Below, piece by piece: positions 8,451 to 17,610 of a stretch of DNA of 64,000 bases. The notes beneath the pieces are model-generated. The model saw nothing but the letters and a program-made list of their open reading frames with translations. It had not been told where the DNA came from and ran no database searches. The DNA lies in the NCBI RefSeq assembly GCF_034353875.1, contig NZ_CP133784.1, forward strand, positions 1,860,001-1,924,000, read 5' to 3'. How positions within the stretch are numbered: the stretch's first letter is position 1; every line of letters begins with the position of its first letter. The translations under genes were made by a program, and so were the position numbers. The stretch is from Pseudomonas sp. MH9.2. Lineage in GTDB: Bacteria > Pseudomonadota > Gammaproteobacteria > Pseudomonadales > Pseudomonadaceae.

Positions 8451-8492
8451 AAAAGGGGCTGACTCATTGATCATCAATGAGCCGCCCCTTTT
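8451..8492 (-). terminator. Terminator after the cupin gene
   Basis: AAAAGGGGC and GCCCCTTTT bracket a second inverted pair (CTCATTGA/TCAATGAG), giving a long interrupted hairpin with A/T runs on both sides. It lies just downstream of the cupin stop at 8512 and upstream of the next minus-strand gene. Confidence 0.8.
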
Positions 8493-8511
8493 ACCCTCGT
8501 TTCGAACAAGA

Positions 8512-8883
8512 TCAAACCTTCCTGGCGTAGTTGGTTGCACCAAACCAGTCGACCAGCACGACCGTTTCGTTGCCAACGACCCAGGCATCATGGCCTTGGG
8601 GTAACGAGGTGATGTCTCCTGGCCCGGCGATAAACTCTGTACCGTCATCCATGCGAATGGCGATTCTGCCCGTGACGTGGTACTGGAAGTGCGGCGCCTG
8701 GCAGCTGGCTGTTTTGGCCAGAGGCTTGATGTCATTTGACCAGCGCCAACCGGGTTCGAAGGTATATCGGCCCACTTCTGCGTCACCGATTTTGAGGATT
8801 TCAGCTTTGCCGTGACCAAACTCGCGGACTTCATCGGGTTTGGAGAAGGACTTGTGTTCGGTTTTTTGCTCGTGAGTGTGCAT
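8512..8883 (-). CDS. Cupin-domain protein
   Basis: This is a 123-residue single-domain cupin. The barrel is visible from GDAEVGRYTFEPGWRWSNDIKP through HFQYHVTGRIAIRMDDGTE to GPGDITSLPQGHDAWVVG. The two His-bearing cupin motifs are partly kept (H near 65 and QGHDAW), so a metal or small ligand may bind. ATG 8883 is chosen (MHTHEQKTEH) because AAGGAA precedes it at good distance; a longer in-frame start lacks an SD. The substrate is unknown; such proteins often act as sensors or isomerases. Confidence 0.8.
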   Translation of the reverse strand: MHTHEQKTEHKSFSKPDEVREFGHGKAEILKIGDAEVGRYTFEPGWRWSNDIKPLAKTASCQAPHFQYHVTGRIAIRMDDGTEFIAGPGDITSLPQGHDAWVVGNETVVLVDWFGATNYARKV

Positions 8884-9090
8884 GACAGGGTTCCTTGATC
8901 GAGTGACTGGATAACCCCAAGCCCCGGAGCCTATGTTCTGGCAGCTACAAGGCTTAGGGTTCGCCCCCAATAAAGTACCTAATCAGTTTAGTACCGAATT
9001 CTGCCCCCCCCATTGATTGATCTTCCGACCGGTGACGTTCGGTTGGCATTGGCTGACGTGCGTTTGGCGATCGGCGTCGGTTGAATGCGT

Positions 9091-9798
9091 TCATCCGCGT
9101 GCACCCAGGCTTACCAGCAGACTTTCGGGTGTTTGTTCAGCAAAAATCACACTCAGTGGTTTGCCCAGAGTCAACTTGCCGTAAAGCTGCTCCTCACGAT
9201 CCAGATAGCGTTGCTGCACGTCTCTATAGCCTTCCGGATAAATGCTCTGCTCTACCGGCAGCAAAGCGTCGAAATGTTCAAGCAGGCCTTTAAAGACCAC
9301 CCTTCGCTCAACCGTTTCATGGGTTGTCGCGATCAAGCGGGCGAAAAACTGGCCATCGAAGGTCCTGAGTTCCTCACTTGCGGCATAACGCTCAGCAAGG
9401 TTATAGGGGCCCAAATCGTCATAAACGATACAGCACAGCGGAGCCCTTGGCAGGTCGGCGAAAGGGTTCTCGCCAGACGCTCGACGCTGGTGGCAACCCA
9501 GTGCAAATTCCAGCGCTTTTTCAGCCAGCATCAGCCGCGTTGGATCAGAGCTTTCAGGCAGTATTTGAAGGTAGGGCGCCTGCCGCCCCTGCTCAGCCAC
9601 CTGGATGGAAAAAGCGGCCAAAATACCTCGCGGACCCACGATTCTTCCTTGCAGGTCCTGCAGTTCAGGTTTCGACAACCTCGCCTGCCGTGCGGCCAAC
9701 TGCGAACAGTCCATTGGCAAACACTCATCGATATTGCAGAAGTCGATCCATTGCGGGGTATGGACGATTGCATCAGCCGCGGTCATGGAAAAATTCAC
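9091..9798 (-). CDS. Hypothetical protein
   Basis: The 235-residue protein is not recognised as a member of any named family. It looks soluble and mildly acidic, with no signal peptide or membrane helix. Segments such as GPRGILAAF, RAPLCCIVYDDLGPYNLAERYA and YPEGYRDVQQRYLDREEQLYG suggest a folded enzyme-like or plant-associated effector-like protein, but this is not evidence of function. A GTG start at 9798 is proposed because GGAG lies 9 nt upstream; longer in-frame ATG starts (up to 9888) lack a ribosome site. An opposing open frame on the plus strand is judged a shadow. Confidence 0.6.
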   Translation of the reverse strand: MNFSMTAADAIVHTPQWIDFCNIDECLPMDCSQLAARQARLSKPELQDLQGRIVGPRGILAAFSIQVAEQGRQAPYLQILPESSDPTRLMLAEKALEFALGCHQRRASGENPFADLPRAPLCCIVYDDLGPYNLAERYAASEELRTFDGQFFARLIATTHETVERRVVFKGLLEHFDALLPVEQSIYPEGYRDVQQRYLDREEQLYGKLTLGKPLSVIFAEQTPESLLVSLGARG

Positions 9799-10140
9799 GA
9801 GTGTTACTCCACTTGTTATTAACGAAGACATCCTGCTTTTGTATTTTTTTTTGCACTCACTCATTACCCCACTACTGCCGGCCAGCAATGAAACGCCTCA
9901 GCCCCTGCGAGTAGATGAGTCAATGCGTGTTCAATACCCGCCACTATCGTTAGCCGACAACGTGAGTATTAACGTTTATTCAAGACAGCCGAACGCCCGT
10001 CAAGACAAACGCAATCCAGACAATAAACTGACAACTAATATTGACGACCGCTAATAGCAGCGAGCAGTGCTCAGATCGGCACAACGGCCCATACGGACTC
10101 AGAGATTAGTATTATGAACACACTGACTTCACACACAATC
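9799..10140. other. Intergenic stretch, no gene seen
   Basis: This 342-bp region between two minus-strand genes is AT-richer than its neighbours. It should contain the promoter of the 9091-9798 gene. No convincing coding region, repeat or RNA was found. Confidence 0.5.
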
Positions 10141-10530
10141 CTACAGATGTAGGGGGTCATGTTTATTTTGAATTTTTCTGGACATATACTCCACCATCAA
10201 CGCAGCGCGGGTCTTGACTCCATTTTTTTTCAGCAGAGACGAGACATGATCACGAGCGGTATAGCCACTGATACCAAGGGCCTCAGCGATTTGCTTGTTG
10301 GTTTTACCGCGCAGCAGAAGGGACAGGACATCACGTTCTCTCCGTGTTACCCGCATAGGTTTCGAGCCTTTTATTATTGAGCATCTGACACACACAGACA
10401 GAAAGCTTGTTGCTGCCTCCTTTCCTGACCTTAAACAGTAAGTCGGCACATCGACCCATTTATTTAGAATGTTTTCACGCAAATAAATATCAGGCATATT
10501 TTTATGATTGTTCGCTACAGCACTAGGCAC
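10141..10530 (-). CDS. LuxR-type HTH regulator (short)
   Basis: The C-terminal 65 residues are a clear GerE/LuxR DNA-binding domain: VTRRERDVLSLLLRGKTNKQIAEALGISGYTARDHVSSLLKKNGVKTRAAL. The N-terminal 60 residues resemble no receiver or autoinducer domain, so this is a DNA-binding domain with a short leader, or a fragment of a longer regulator. Possible starts are 10530, 10497 and 10356 (MRVTRRERD); none has a strong SD, so the 5' end is uncertain. The gene is AT-rich compared with its surroundings, which hints at recent acquisition. Target genes are unknown. Confidence 0.7.
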   Translation of the reverse strand: MPSAVANNHKNMPDIYLRENILNKWVDVPTYCLRSGKEAATSFLSVCVRCSIIKGSKPMRVTRRERDVLSLLLRGKTNKQIAEALGISGYTARDHVSSLLKKNGVKTRAALMVEYMSRKIQNKHDPLHL

Positions 10531-10852
10531 TTAAAGAATATTCCTACAATAAAACAGGACCTAGCACGTAGGCCAGATACTAAAGCCGCACATAAAATCC
10601 GCGCAAAAAAATCCTCATCGATCATTTACCTATTCAGGCAAATGATCGATGCACGAAAGCATTTCGACATCAGTTGTATAGACAGGCAGAATAAACTTCA
10701 AGAATGATAATTACAATCATCTGTTACAAATAACGCTGTAACAAAACAGTACTTCCATTGTCGAACATAGCGGTTTGACGAGGCATGGCACAGACCAGCA
10801 CGCCGAGCTGACGGGGGTCAGACTGGCGACGTGCTGATTATTGCGGAGACCG
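10531..10852. other. Intergenic stretch with an 11-bp hairpin
   Basis: This 322-bp AT-rich gap has no convincing gene. It holds an exact inverted repeat, ATCGATCATTT at 10617-10627 and its complement at 10640-10650, with a 12-nt loop and no T-run. It could be a regulatory dyad upstream of the LuxR-type gene. Confidence 0.5.
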
Positions 10853-11323
10853 TCAGGCCTGCATTTGTTTGAAGGCCACTTCGGCACGTCTGCCGATTTG
10901 TTCGGGCGTCAGGTCTTCCTTGTGGGTAGCGATGAACCACAAGTGCCCAAAAGGATCTCTCACAGCGCCAGAACGGTCACCGTAAAACTGATCCTTGACC
11001 TCACTCACGACCGTGGCCCCGGCGTCGACGGCGCGCTTGAATTGCGTGTCGACGTCGGGCACATACAGGTACATGCCAAATGAAGTTTTACTCATCGGAT
11101 CGGCGCTGTTGAACCCGCCCTGATCACATGGATCGGCGAGCATCAGCCTGGAATCGCCGATCTGAATGTCGGCGTGCCCGACTTTACCGTCCGGGTTGTT
11201 GAGGTGGAAATTCTCAGTGGCGCCAAATGCCTTTTTGTAAAACTCGATGGCCTTGGCTGCATCTTTGACGCCCATGTACACGGTCAGGCTATGGAAGCCC
11301 TCCGGGATTGCTTTGACGCTCAT
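10853..11323 (-). CDS. VOC / glyoxalase-superfamily protein (PhnB-like)
   Basis: The 156-residue protein carries the PhnB-type VOC fold: two beta-alpha-beta-beta-beta modules starting with YMGVKDAAKAIEFYKKAFGA and YLYVPDVDTQFKRAVDAGATVVSEVKDQFYGDRSGAVRDPFGHLWFIA. Members are metal-dependent lyases, isomerases or resistance proteins; H in VGHADI and in GHLWFIA are typical ligand positions. The second ATG (11323) is preferred because AAGGAG sits 7 nt upstream of it and only 1 nt from the first. The C-terminus (EDLTPEQIGRRAEVAF) is typical of the bacterial PhnB-like group. The substrate is unknown. Confidence 0.85.
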   Translation of the reverse strand: MSVKAIPEGFHSLTVYMGVKDAAKAIEFYKKAFGATENFHLNNPDGKVGHADIQIGDSRLMLADPCDQGGFNSADPMSKTSFGMYLYVPDVDTQFKRAVDAGATVVSEVKDQFYGDRSGAVRDPFGHLWFIATHKEDLTPEQIGRRAEVAFKQMQA

Positions 11324-11532
11324 GTCCATTCTCCTTTTTACGAAGATAGGTACGGCTTACAAAGACAGGTACGCCGGTTGGTCAACTGAAGACCAGGTCC
11401 GTTCGTTGCGGCAGATCAAACGCAGTTGGCCGTCCTTAAGGCGGGCCTGTCGTTCGAGGCGGTTTCTGCCCCACGACGTCGCTGCTCACTGCTGCTTTAT
11501 TCTATGACGCATTCGGTTGCCTCGAAAGGTCC

Positions 11533-12852
11533 TCAGCGTGCGGCTCTTACCGCCATGACACCATCAACCTCGACGCCGCGCTGCAGGCCGAAAAAAGTCG
11601 CCGTCAGCACACCCACGCCCCCCATGATTGCGCAATAGCCTACGCATACCCAAGGGCTCCACGGCATTAGCGCGATCAATATCAACGGCGTGGTGCTGGC
11701 CCAGAGTGCGTAGGCGATGTTGTAGGTGAACGAAATACCCGACACACGGATATGCGCCGGGAACAGCCCGACCATCACCGACGGCACCACACCGACGATG
11801 CCGCAGGACAACCCCGCGATGGCATAGGCAAGACCGGGTGAGAGCCAGCCGCCGATCAGGCTGGCATACAACAACGCGATCCCCAGCGGCAACAGCAGGC
11901 TGTACAGCACCACGCCGCGCCAGGCGCCAAAACGATCCACTACCAGACCGGCCAGGACGCAGCCAATGTTCAGAAAAACAATCCCCAGTGCGCTCAGGGC
12001 GAACGTGTGGCTGGCGGTCATGCCGAATCGTTGCTGCATCACTGTCGGGGTGATCACCACCAGCACCACGACTGCAGAGGTCAGCACGCATGTCAGCAAC
12101 GCCGCTGGTAATAATGCCTGGCGATGTTCGCGCAGCACCGCTCGCAACGGAAACTCGGGCTGGGCTTCACGCTGTGCCTGCAGGGCCATGAACACCGGGG
12201 TTTCGCTCAACCAGCGCCGAAGCCAGACACCCACCACGCCAAACACACCGCCCAGCAGAAACGGAATGCGCCAGGCGTAATCGAGAATTTCCGCAGGGCT
12301 GAACACCTGCGCCAGCCAGGTCGCCGTCAGCGCGCCCAGCAAATAGCCAAACGTCAGCCCGGCTTGTAGCACGCCCAACGCATAGCCACGATGACCTCTG
12401 GGCGCATGCTCGGCGACGAACACCCAGGCGCTCGGGACCTCTCCACCCACTGCGGCGCCTTGCAGGATACGCAGGGCCAACAGAATCAGCGGCGCCCAGT
12501 AACCTATCTGGGCATAGGTCGGCATCACCCCGATCAGCAGGCACGGGAGTGCCATCAACAAAATGCTCAGGCTGAACACGCGCTTGCGGCCCAATCGGTC
12601 AGCGAAGTGCGCCATCAGGATGCCGCCCAGCGGCCGAGCCAGATAACCGGTGACGAAAATGCCGAAGCTTTGCAGCAAGCGCAGCCATTCAGGCATGTCT
12701 GGCGGAAAAAACAGCTGACTCAAGGTCAGCGCGAAGAACACAAAGATGATGAAGTCATAGATTTCCAGCGCCCCACCGAGCGCCGCAAGGCCCAAGGTTG
12801 TGTAGTCAACCCGGGACAGCGGCTGGAGGCGTGGTCGAATAATGGCTGTCAT
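11533..12852 (-). CDS. MFS transporter, metabolite:H+ symporter (MHS) type
   Basis: The 439-residue protein has 12 predicted transmembrane helices. The start of the first helix (GGALEIYDFIIFVFFALTLSQLFFPP) and the loop RPLGGILMAHFADRLGRKRVF are hallmarks of the MHS family, which imports organic acids, proline/betaine or dicarboxylates with protons. A second signature (RILQGAAVGGEVPSAWVFVAEHAP) lies in helices 4-5. The ATG at 12852 (MTAIIRPRL) is chosen; an open extension upstream to 13143 has no transporter homology. The gene is single and divergent from the chemoreceptor gene. The substrate cannot be told from sequence. Confidence 0.9.
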   Translation of the reverse strand: MTAIIRPRLQPLSRVDYTTLGLAALGGALEIYDFIIFVFFALTLSQLFFPPDMPEWLRLLQSFGIFVTGYLARPLGGILMAHFADRLGRKRVFSLSILLMALPCLLIGVMPTYAQIGYWAPLILLALRILQGAAVGGEVPSAWVFVAEHAPRGHRGYALGVLQAGLTFGYLLGALTATWLAQVFSPAEILDYAWRIPFLLGGVFGVVGVWLRRWLSETPVFMALQAQREAQPEFPLRAVLREHRQALLPAALLTCVLTSAVVVLVVITPTVMQQRFGMTASHTFALSALGIVFLNIGCVLAGLVVDRFGAWRGVVLYSLLLPLGIALLYASLIGGWLSPGLAYAIAGLSCGIVGVVPSVMVGLFPAHIRVSGISFTYNIAYALWASTTPLILIALMPWSPWVCVGYCAIMGGVGVLTATFFGLQRGVEVDGVMAVRAAR

Positions 12853-13275
12853 GAGCAATCCAAAACGTGAAGTGATTAAGGCTCGACCGTCACGACAGGT
12901 CGCTCCATTGAAACTGTCACGCGACGCTTTTCGCCCGGACGCTGGACGCGAAGCATAGCAAAGCGCACTTGATTGGCAGCACATACACGGCGCAAATGAT
13001 GGCGCCGTCCCAGGAAGGCCCGGCGCGTCAAGCCATTCGCGGCCACCAAGATGTCCCCGACACAGGAGTCTACATGCTCGATTGCGCTCTCTGATGGGCA
13101 CCCATATCAGAAAACGCACTTCTATAGAGCATAAAAACGACACTTAAATAGGGTAAACCGCCAAAAAACGACTGATATGCCTGCATTTTTTGTGAAAACC
13201 GCACTTATTACAGGGAATGGCTCGGTCCTTGCCTGTTCACCCGTATCTTTGATGCCGTTGTTTAAGGAGTCCGGC
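12853..13275. other. Divergent promoter region
   Basis: The 423-bp gap between the divergent MFS transporter and chemoreceptor genes becomes AT-rich near 13130-13190. No gene was accepted here; the open extensions of both neighbouring genes into it lack SD sites and family similarity. Confidence 0.5.
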
Positions 13276-15444
13276 ATGACCCTGCACAGTGATTCAATGC
13301 AGCTATCCACCGCTGAAAAGCATTGGCTGCCCTGGTTCGGCAAGACAGGAAAACTGGCCATGAGGCGCTCCTGTCGTATGAACAAGTCCATTTACTCTGT
13401 GATCGAAGGCACGTTCGAATCGATCGCCGAAACCCGCGTCAAATTGCTCCAGCATTGGGCTCAAGAGTATTGGGAACACTTGAGCGAACTGAGCACCAAC
13501 GTCGCACGCGACCTTACCCGGATCGATGCCTCGGTACTGGTGGAGAAGCTCAGCCAGGCGTCGGACTTTTCCGAGCTCTTTGTCGTCGATATTCAGGGCG
13601 AGGTGCTTGCCTCGACATGGCCAGCGCATTGCAACGCCAAGGATCTGGACCCTCGTGCGCTGGCAGAAGGCCTGAAAAAGCCATTCTTGCACGGTCCATA
13701 CAGCGATCCGCTGACCTTGAAAATTGGTCCGTCGTCCTCACGCTTCCATGACGAAGTTACCCTGATGTTCTATCAGCCGCTCTTGCTCGATGGCAAAGTG
13801 CTGGGCTGCCTGTGCGGGCGGGTACCCAACGATGTGCTTGGGGATTTGATCCAGCGCGAAGCCGGGCATATCTACCCTGAGTCTGGCGATAACTACCTGT
13901 TCATGGTCAAGGCCGGCTTCGACCGCGCCCTGCAACCCGGCATCGCACTGTCACGCTCGCGCTTCGAAGACAACGCATTTACCCACGGGGAAAACCTCAA
14001 GACCGGCGTGCACACCGCTTGGGGCTCGGTGAAGATCCAGCGTCACACCGAGCTCGAATTGCGTTTTATCGATCCTGCCACTCAACAATTGCACCCCGGC
14101 GTGCGCGAAACCATTCGCACCGGCTCCAACCTGTTCGTCACCTATCCCGGCTATTCCGACTACCGGCACATCCCGGTGATTGGCAAGGGCGTGACCTTCC
14201 AGCTGCCCGGCTCGGCGGATCACTGGGGCATGATGTGTGAGGCCGACCTGGAGGAAGTCTATCGGCGTCGTTCTCTGAGCTACGGCCTGATGAAACCCTA
14301 TCTGGCAACCATGGGTGGCCTGTTCACCTGCAATTATCTGGTCCAGCATTACAGCGGCCTGGGTCAGTTGCAGATCGACGGCATCGAGATATTCAGCATG
14401 GCGATCACCGCCCTGCTGTTCTCATCATTCGGGCCTAAACGCCTGGCGGTGCGCCTGAGCGACATGACGCAAGTGATCCGCACCATCGCCGAGGGCGAAG
14501 GCAACCTGCGTCAGCGCCTTGATACCGAGAAGATGGCCAACGACGAAACCGGTGACATGGGCCGCTGGATCAACAGTTTCATCGACAATCTGGATGCGGT
14601 GGTCGGTCAGGTGATCCACGCCTCCAAAAGCATGGGCAAGACTAATGCACTGATGCTCGGCAGCAGCCAGGAAGCCGGTTTTACCTCCACCGAAGTGGCT
14701 GAAGCGGTAAACCGCATGATGCTGATCGTCGAGGGGCAACTGAGTGAAATCAACCAGGCGTCATTGACGGCCGAGCAGATGAAGCAGGCCATGGACGACG
14801 TGGTTCGACGTGCCCGCGAGCAGTTTGAGGCGGTCCGCGTGGGCACCCAGTCGATTCGCGACGTGGTCGAGCGCTCGGCTTCCAGTGTGCAGTTGCTCGA
14901 CAGCCGAATGTCGCAGATCAGCCAGATCGTCGGCCTGATCACCAACATCACCAATCAGACCAACCTGCTGGCGCTCAATGCCGCCATCGAAGCCGCTCGC
15001 GCCGGTGAACACGGTCGTGGTTTTGCGGTAGTCGCCGATGAAGTACGCAGCCTGGCAATCCGTACCGCCAGTGCCGCCGATGACATTAAACACATGGTCG
15101 AGGGGCTGCAAAGCGAAACCCAACAAGCCGTGGCCTTCATGGAGAGCGGCGTGCAGGACGTCGACAACCACCTGCGAACCACCGAAGACGCTTCATCGGA
15201 AAACGCTCAGCTGCACCATGAGGTTGAAAGCATGATCAGCATCATCCAGCAGCTCAGCGACCGCAGCCTGGATTATGGCAAGACCATCAAGCGCGTGGAC
15301 CTGGCCTCAGGCGAGATGCGCCAGACCGTAGTTGTGTTGCAAAGCAGCGCGGAAACCGTACGCCTGAATGCCAACAAACTGCAAAAGCTGGTGGGCCAGT
15401 TTGAAGTCAGCAGCGGGCGGGAGAGAAGCGCTTTGGCTTCGTAG
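13276..15444 (+). CDS. Methyl-accepting chemotaxis protein
   Basis: The 722-residue receptor has a large N-terminal sensory region (about 30-330, Cache-like; [17 protein letters not shown] and [18 protein letters not shown]). A hydrophobic stretch near 340-385 and a HAMP-like segment ([22 protein letters not shown]) follow. The signalling domain carries the conserved hairpin tip ([37 protein letters not shown]). It should feed ligand signals to CheA/CheW. There is no clear N-terminal transmembrane helix, so whether the sensor domain is periplasmic is open. ATG 13276 has AAGGAG 6-7 nt upstream; a longer in-frame start at 13177 has no such site. No che genes are nearby. Confidence 0.9.
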   Translation: MTLHSDSMQLSTAEKHWLPWFGKTGKLAMRRSCRMNKSIYSVIEGTFESIAETRVKLLQHWAQEYWEHLSELSTNVARDLTRIDASVLVEKLSQASDFSELFVVDIQGEVLASTWPAHCNAKDLDPRALAEGLKKPFLHGPYSDPLTLKIGPSSSRFHDEVTLMFYQPLLLDGKVLGCLCGRVPNDVLGDLIQREAGHIYPESGDNYLFMVKAGFDRALQPGIALSRSRFEDNAFTHGENLKTGVHTAWGSVKIQRHTELELRFIDPATQQLHPGVRETIRTGSNLFVTYPGYSDYRHIPVIGKGVTFQLPGSADHWGMMCEADLEEVYRRRSLSYGLMKPYLATMGGLFTCNYLVQHYSGLGQLQIDGIEIFSMAITALLFSSFGPKRLAVRLSDMTQVIRTIAEGEGNLRQRLDTEKMANDETGDMGRWINSFIDNLDAVVGQVIHASKSMGKTNALMLGSSQEAGFTSTEVAEAVNRMMLIVEGQLSEINQASLTAEQMKQAMDDVVRRAREQFEAVRVGTQSIRDVVERSASSVQLLDSRMSQISQIVGLITNITNQTNLLALNAAIEAARAGEHGRGFAVVADEVRSLAIRTASAADDIKHMVEGLQSETQQAVAFMESGVQDVDNHLRTTEDASSENAQLHHEVESMISIIQQLSDRSLDYGKTIKRVDLASGEMRQTVVVLQSSAETVRLNANKLQKLVGQFEVSSGRERSALAS

Positions 15445-15489
15445 ATATACGGCCTCACTGATGCTTCGACAAGGACGTCGTCCCCTCAG

Positions 15490-15984
15490 TTACCGCCCAG
15501 GCGTAACTGCCGACTCTGGCAGCACCTTCTCCATGTACAGACTGCGCAAGATGATGCCGCTGGGATGAACGTATTCCTCGTCCCTCATCGCGATAAACCC
15601 GGCCGCCTGATAGAACGCAACAGCATTCAGCGAGGAAAACAGATATACGCGCCTGAATGCGTGTTGCAACGCCAGTGCTTCGATGCCCTGCAGCAAGTGT
15701 TTGCCGATGCCTTTTCCGCTGTGGTCCGGGTCGACGAAGATGGCATCGACTTCGCCGGTTTGCAGGTCGAGGATCGCATAGCCCCGCAGTTGGCCGTCCT
15801 CTTCGGCGATCAACGCGCCTTGGCTGGCAATCAGTCGGAGGTACGTCTCTGGCGCGGTCGTCGCACTCCAGATATCGATCTGTGCCGGCGAGTAATGGCC
15901 CGCGCAACTGACCCGCACCGCGCGGGTTCTGAGCGCCCACAGGCGCGGTATATCGTCGATGAATGCCGGTTTGAGTTCGATCAT
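15490..15984 (-). CDS. GNAT-family N-acetyltransferase
   Basis: This 164-residue protein has the GNAT acetyl-CoA fold. Motif A is VDAIFVDPDHSGKGIGKHLLQGIE, and motif B gives the late strand with LNAVAFYQAAGF. Such enzymes acetylate amines or protein N-termini; the substrate is not deducible. ATG 15984 (MIELKPAF) has AAGG just upstream; a longer start at 16020 is possible. It lies between the convergent chemoreceptor gene and the divergent PepSY gene. Confidence 0.85.
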   Translation of the reverse strand: MIELKPAFIDDIPRLWALRTRAVRVSCAGHYSPAQIDIWSATTAPETYLRLIASQGALIAEEDGQLRGYAILDLQTGEVDAIFVDPDHSGKGIGKHLLQGIEALALQHAFRRVYLFSSLNAVAFYQAAGFIAMRDEEYVHPSGIILRSLYMEKVLPESAVTPGR

Positions 15985-16186
15985 TGCCTTGTTCACACAC
16001 CCTGTCGAGAAGTTGTTCAACTGCGTTTGGCTCGACGTGCGGCCGCTTGCCCTTGCACGGAAAGATCCCTGTCACCGTCGTCATGGCACAACGGTATTTC
16101 CAGCGAACCGGAGACAATTAAGCCTGAATTAAGTCTGAGTGGTTACTCTGGACTCAACCAAACAGTTGAACCCAAAGGAAAATCCA

Positions 16187-16492
16187 ATGAAAACCTTGAA
16201 TGCCATGTTCGCCATCCTCGCCCTGACGGGTGTCGCGGGCCTCGCACAGGCGGATATCGGGCCCGATGAAATCGTTCGCCTGCACAAGGCTGGCACCGTA
16301 ATGGACTTCGAAGTGTTGAACAAAGCAGCGCTGGTCAAACACCCTGGCGCAACCCTGCACAGTACCGAACTGGAAAACTCCTACGGTCGCTACATCTACC
16401 AAACCGAAATGCTCGACGCTAAAGGCGTCAAATGGGATGTAGACCTGGACGCCAAGACGGGTGAAGTACTGAAAGACAAGCAAGATACCTGA
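16187..16492 (+). CDS. Periplasmic PepSY-domain protein
   Basis: The 101-residue protein has a signal peptide (MKTLNAMFAILALTGVAGLA, cleavage at QAD) followed by one PepSY domain: helix with LNKAALVKHPG, then YIYQTEMLDAKGVKWDVDLDAKTGEVL. PepSY proteins often act in the periplasm as inhibitors or partners of redox or protease systems; in Pseudomonas similar ones sit beside two-component systems, but none is present here. AAAGGAA precedes the ATG at 7-8 nt. Confidence 0.85.
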   Translation: MKTLNAMFAILALTGVAGLAQADIGPDEIVRLHKAGTVMDFEVLNKAALVKHPGATLHSTELENSYGRYIYQTEMLDAKGVKWDVDLDAKTGEVLKDKQDT

Positions 16493-16499
16493 GTGAGCA

Positions 16500-16993
16500 T
16501 CATTGTTGCCCGGCCAACTTTCGAATTGCGGACGAATCAACGTCTCTGCCGCCAGCGCCCCTATAAACAGATTGTGGTTCCAAGGCTTGAAGCGATTGGA
16601 ATCGTAGAACGCCATGCCGCTGATGGCTGGGGACTTTTCCCATACATGGCTGGGCGCCACGGTGCCTTCGACGGTTTTGCCCTTGGCCTCCGGCGCTCTG
16701 CCGTCAGGGAAGATATGCACGACCTTGCCTTGCAGCTTGTCCAGATCCTGAGCCGTCGGGCGGTTGTTGTTTTCGCCCAAGGTGATGAACAGATAGCCAT
16801 CGCGGTCGAAGACCATGCGCGAGCCGAAGTGATTACCCGTCGACAGTTTCGGTTCCTGACGGAAAATCACGTTGAAGTTCTCCAGCCCGCTCATGTCGAG
16901 GGAGAGCCGGCCACGACCTACAGTCGTGCCGCCAGCAGGCTGAACAAGGCACTGGCACAGAGTGTCGCGATCAATGTTTCCGTCGCACGCAGT
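16500..16993 (-). pseudogene. Decayed PQQ-dependent aldose sugar dehydrogenase
   Basis: The minus strand encodes pieces of a YliI-type soluble sugar dehydrogenase: a signal-peptide-like piece (TLIATLCASALFSLLAARL, ending at a stop), then out of frame IFRQEPKLSTGNHFGSRMVFD, GYLFITLGENNNRPTAQDLD and LQGKVV. After that the text jumps to APEAKGKTVEGT and WEKSPAISGMAFYDSNRFKPWNHNLFIGAL. Normally about 90 residues separate the last two blocks, so an internal deletion has occurred, together with a frameshift near the N-terminus and loss of the C-terminus near 16515. It follows the small exported gene at 16994-17359. Confidence 0.85.
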
Positions 16994-17359
16994 TCAATTC
17001 AGGTCCCCGCGCTGGATTTTCGTGGCGCCCCCGGACGGTTGCTGGCGGTTCGGATAGCCATTGCGGATGCCACCGTTCTCTAGAGTGGGGGGGCGCGGAT
17101 TGGGGACCGTGTTTGGCCCGCGTACCGGAGGAGTACTGGATTCCGTGCCTTGCCGACTATTGGGATTGGCGCGACGGATAGGGCTGTTATAGGGGTTATT
17201 TTTGCTGTTCTCGAGCATACCCGGTGAACTGGCACCCGCGAGCATCAGGTCACGATCCATAGGGGCTGAAGCGGTTTGGGAGTGGGCCATGCTGGTCATG
17301 CCCATCCCCAGAAACCCACTCAGCGTCAGTGTTGCAATACTGCGCACTAGACTATTCAT
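16994..17359 (-). CDS. Small exported Pro/Asn-rich protein
   Basis: The 121-residue protein has a signal peptide (MNSLVRSIATLTLSGFLGMG, cleavage near AHS) and then a low-complexity, Pro/Asn/Gly-rich tail with no recognised domain. AAGG lies 8 nt before ATG 17359. The downstream sugar dehydrogenase is a pseudogene that starts within a few bases of this stop, so the two were probably one operon. Function unknown. Confidence 0.65.
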   Translation of the reverse strand: MNSLVRSIATLTLSGFLGMGMTSMAHSQTASAPMDRDLMLAGASSPGMLENSKNNPYNSPIRRANPNSRQGTESSTPPVRGPNTVPNPRPPTLENGGIRNGYPNRQQPSGGATKIQRGDLN

Positions 17360-17610
17360 CGCTTACCTTCTGTTCGAAACGGTCACGACACAGACGTTTG
17401 ATAACCGTTGCGTCTCTAGGTTCGTCCTCAAACTGCAAACAGATCAACCTATGCGGGAATCAGTGTGTAACAACAATAGTCTGCGCCACTGCACGGCTCC
17501 TATTCCAGTGGCAAAGCGTTCCTGTCATGCGCCGATTTGACTGAATGCGGTTACAGTGATCGGCACGGATTCTGATCCTGTCAGCCCGAGATGAAGGAGT
17601 GGTGGCAATC

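Noticed and set aside
9085..9822. Plus-strand frame of 245 codons opposite the 9091-9798 gene
   Set aside because: The minus-strand frame has an SD-supported GTG start and more protein-like composition; the plus frame has neither.
13122..13391. Minus-strand frame overlapping the chemoreceptor start
   Set aside because: No SD, no similarity, and it covers the divergent promoter and the receptor start.
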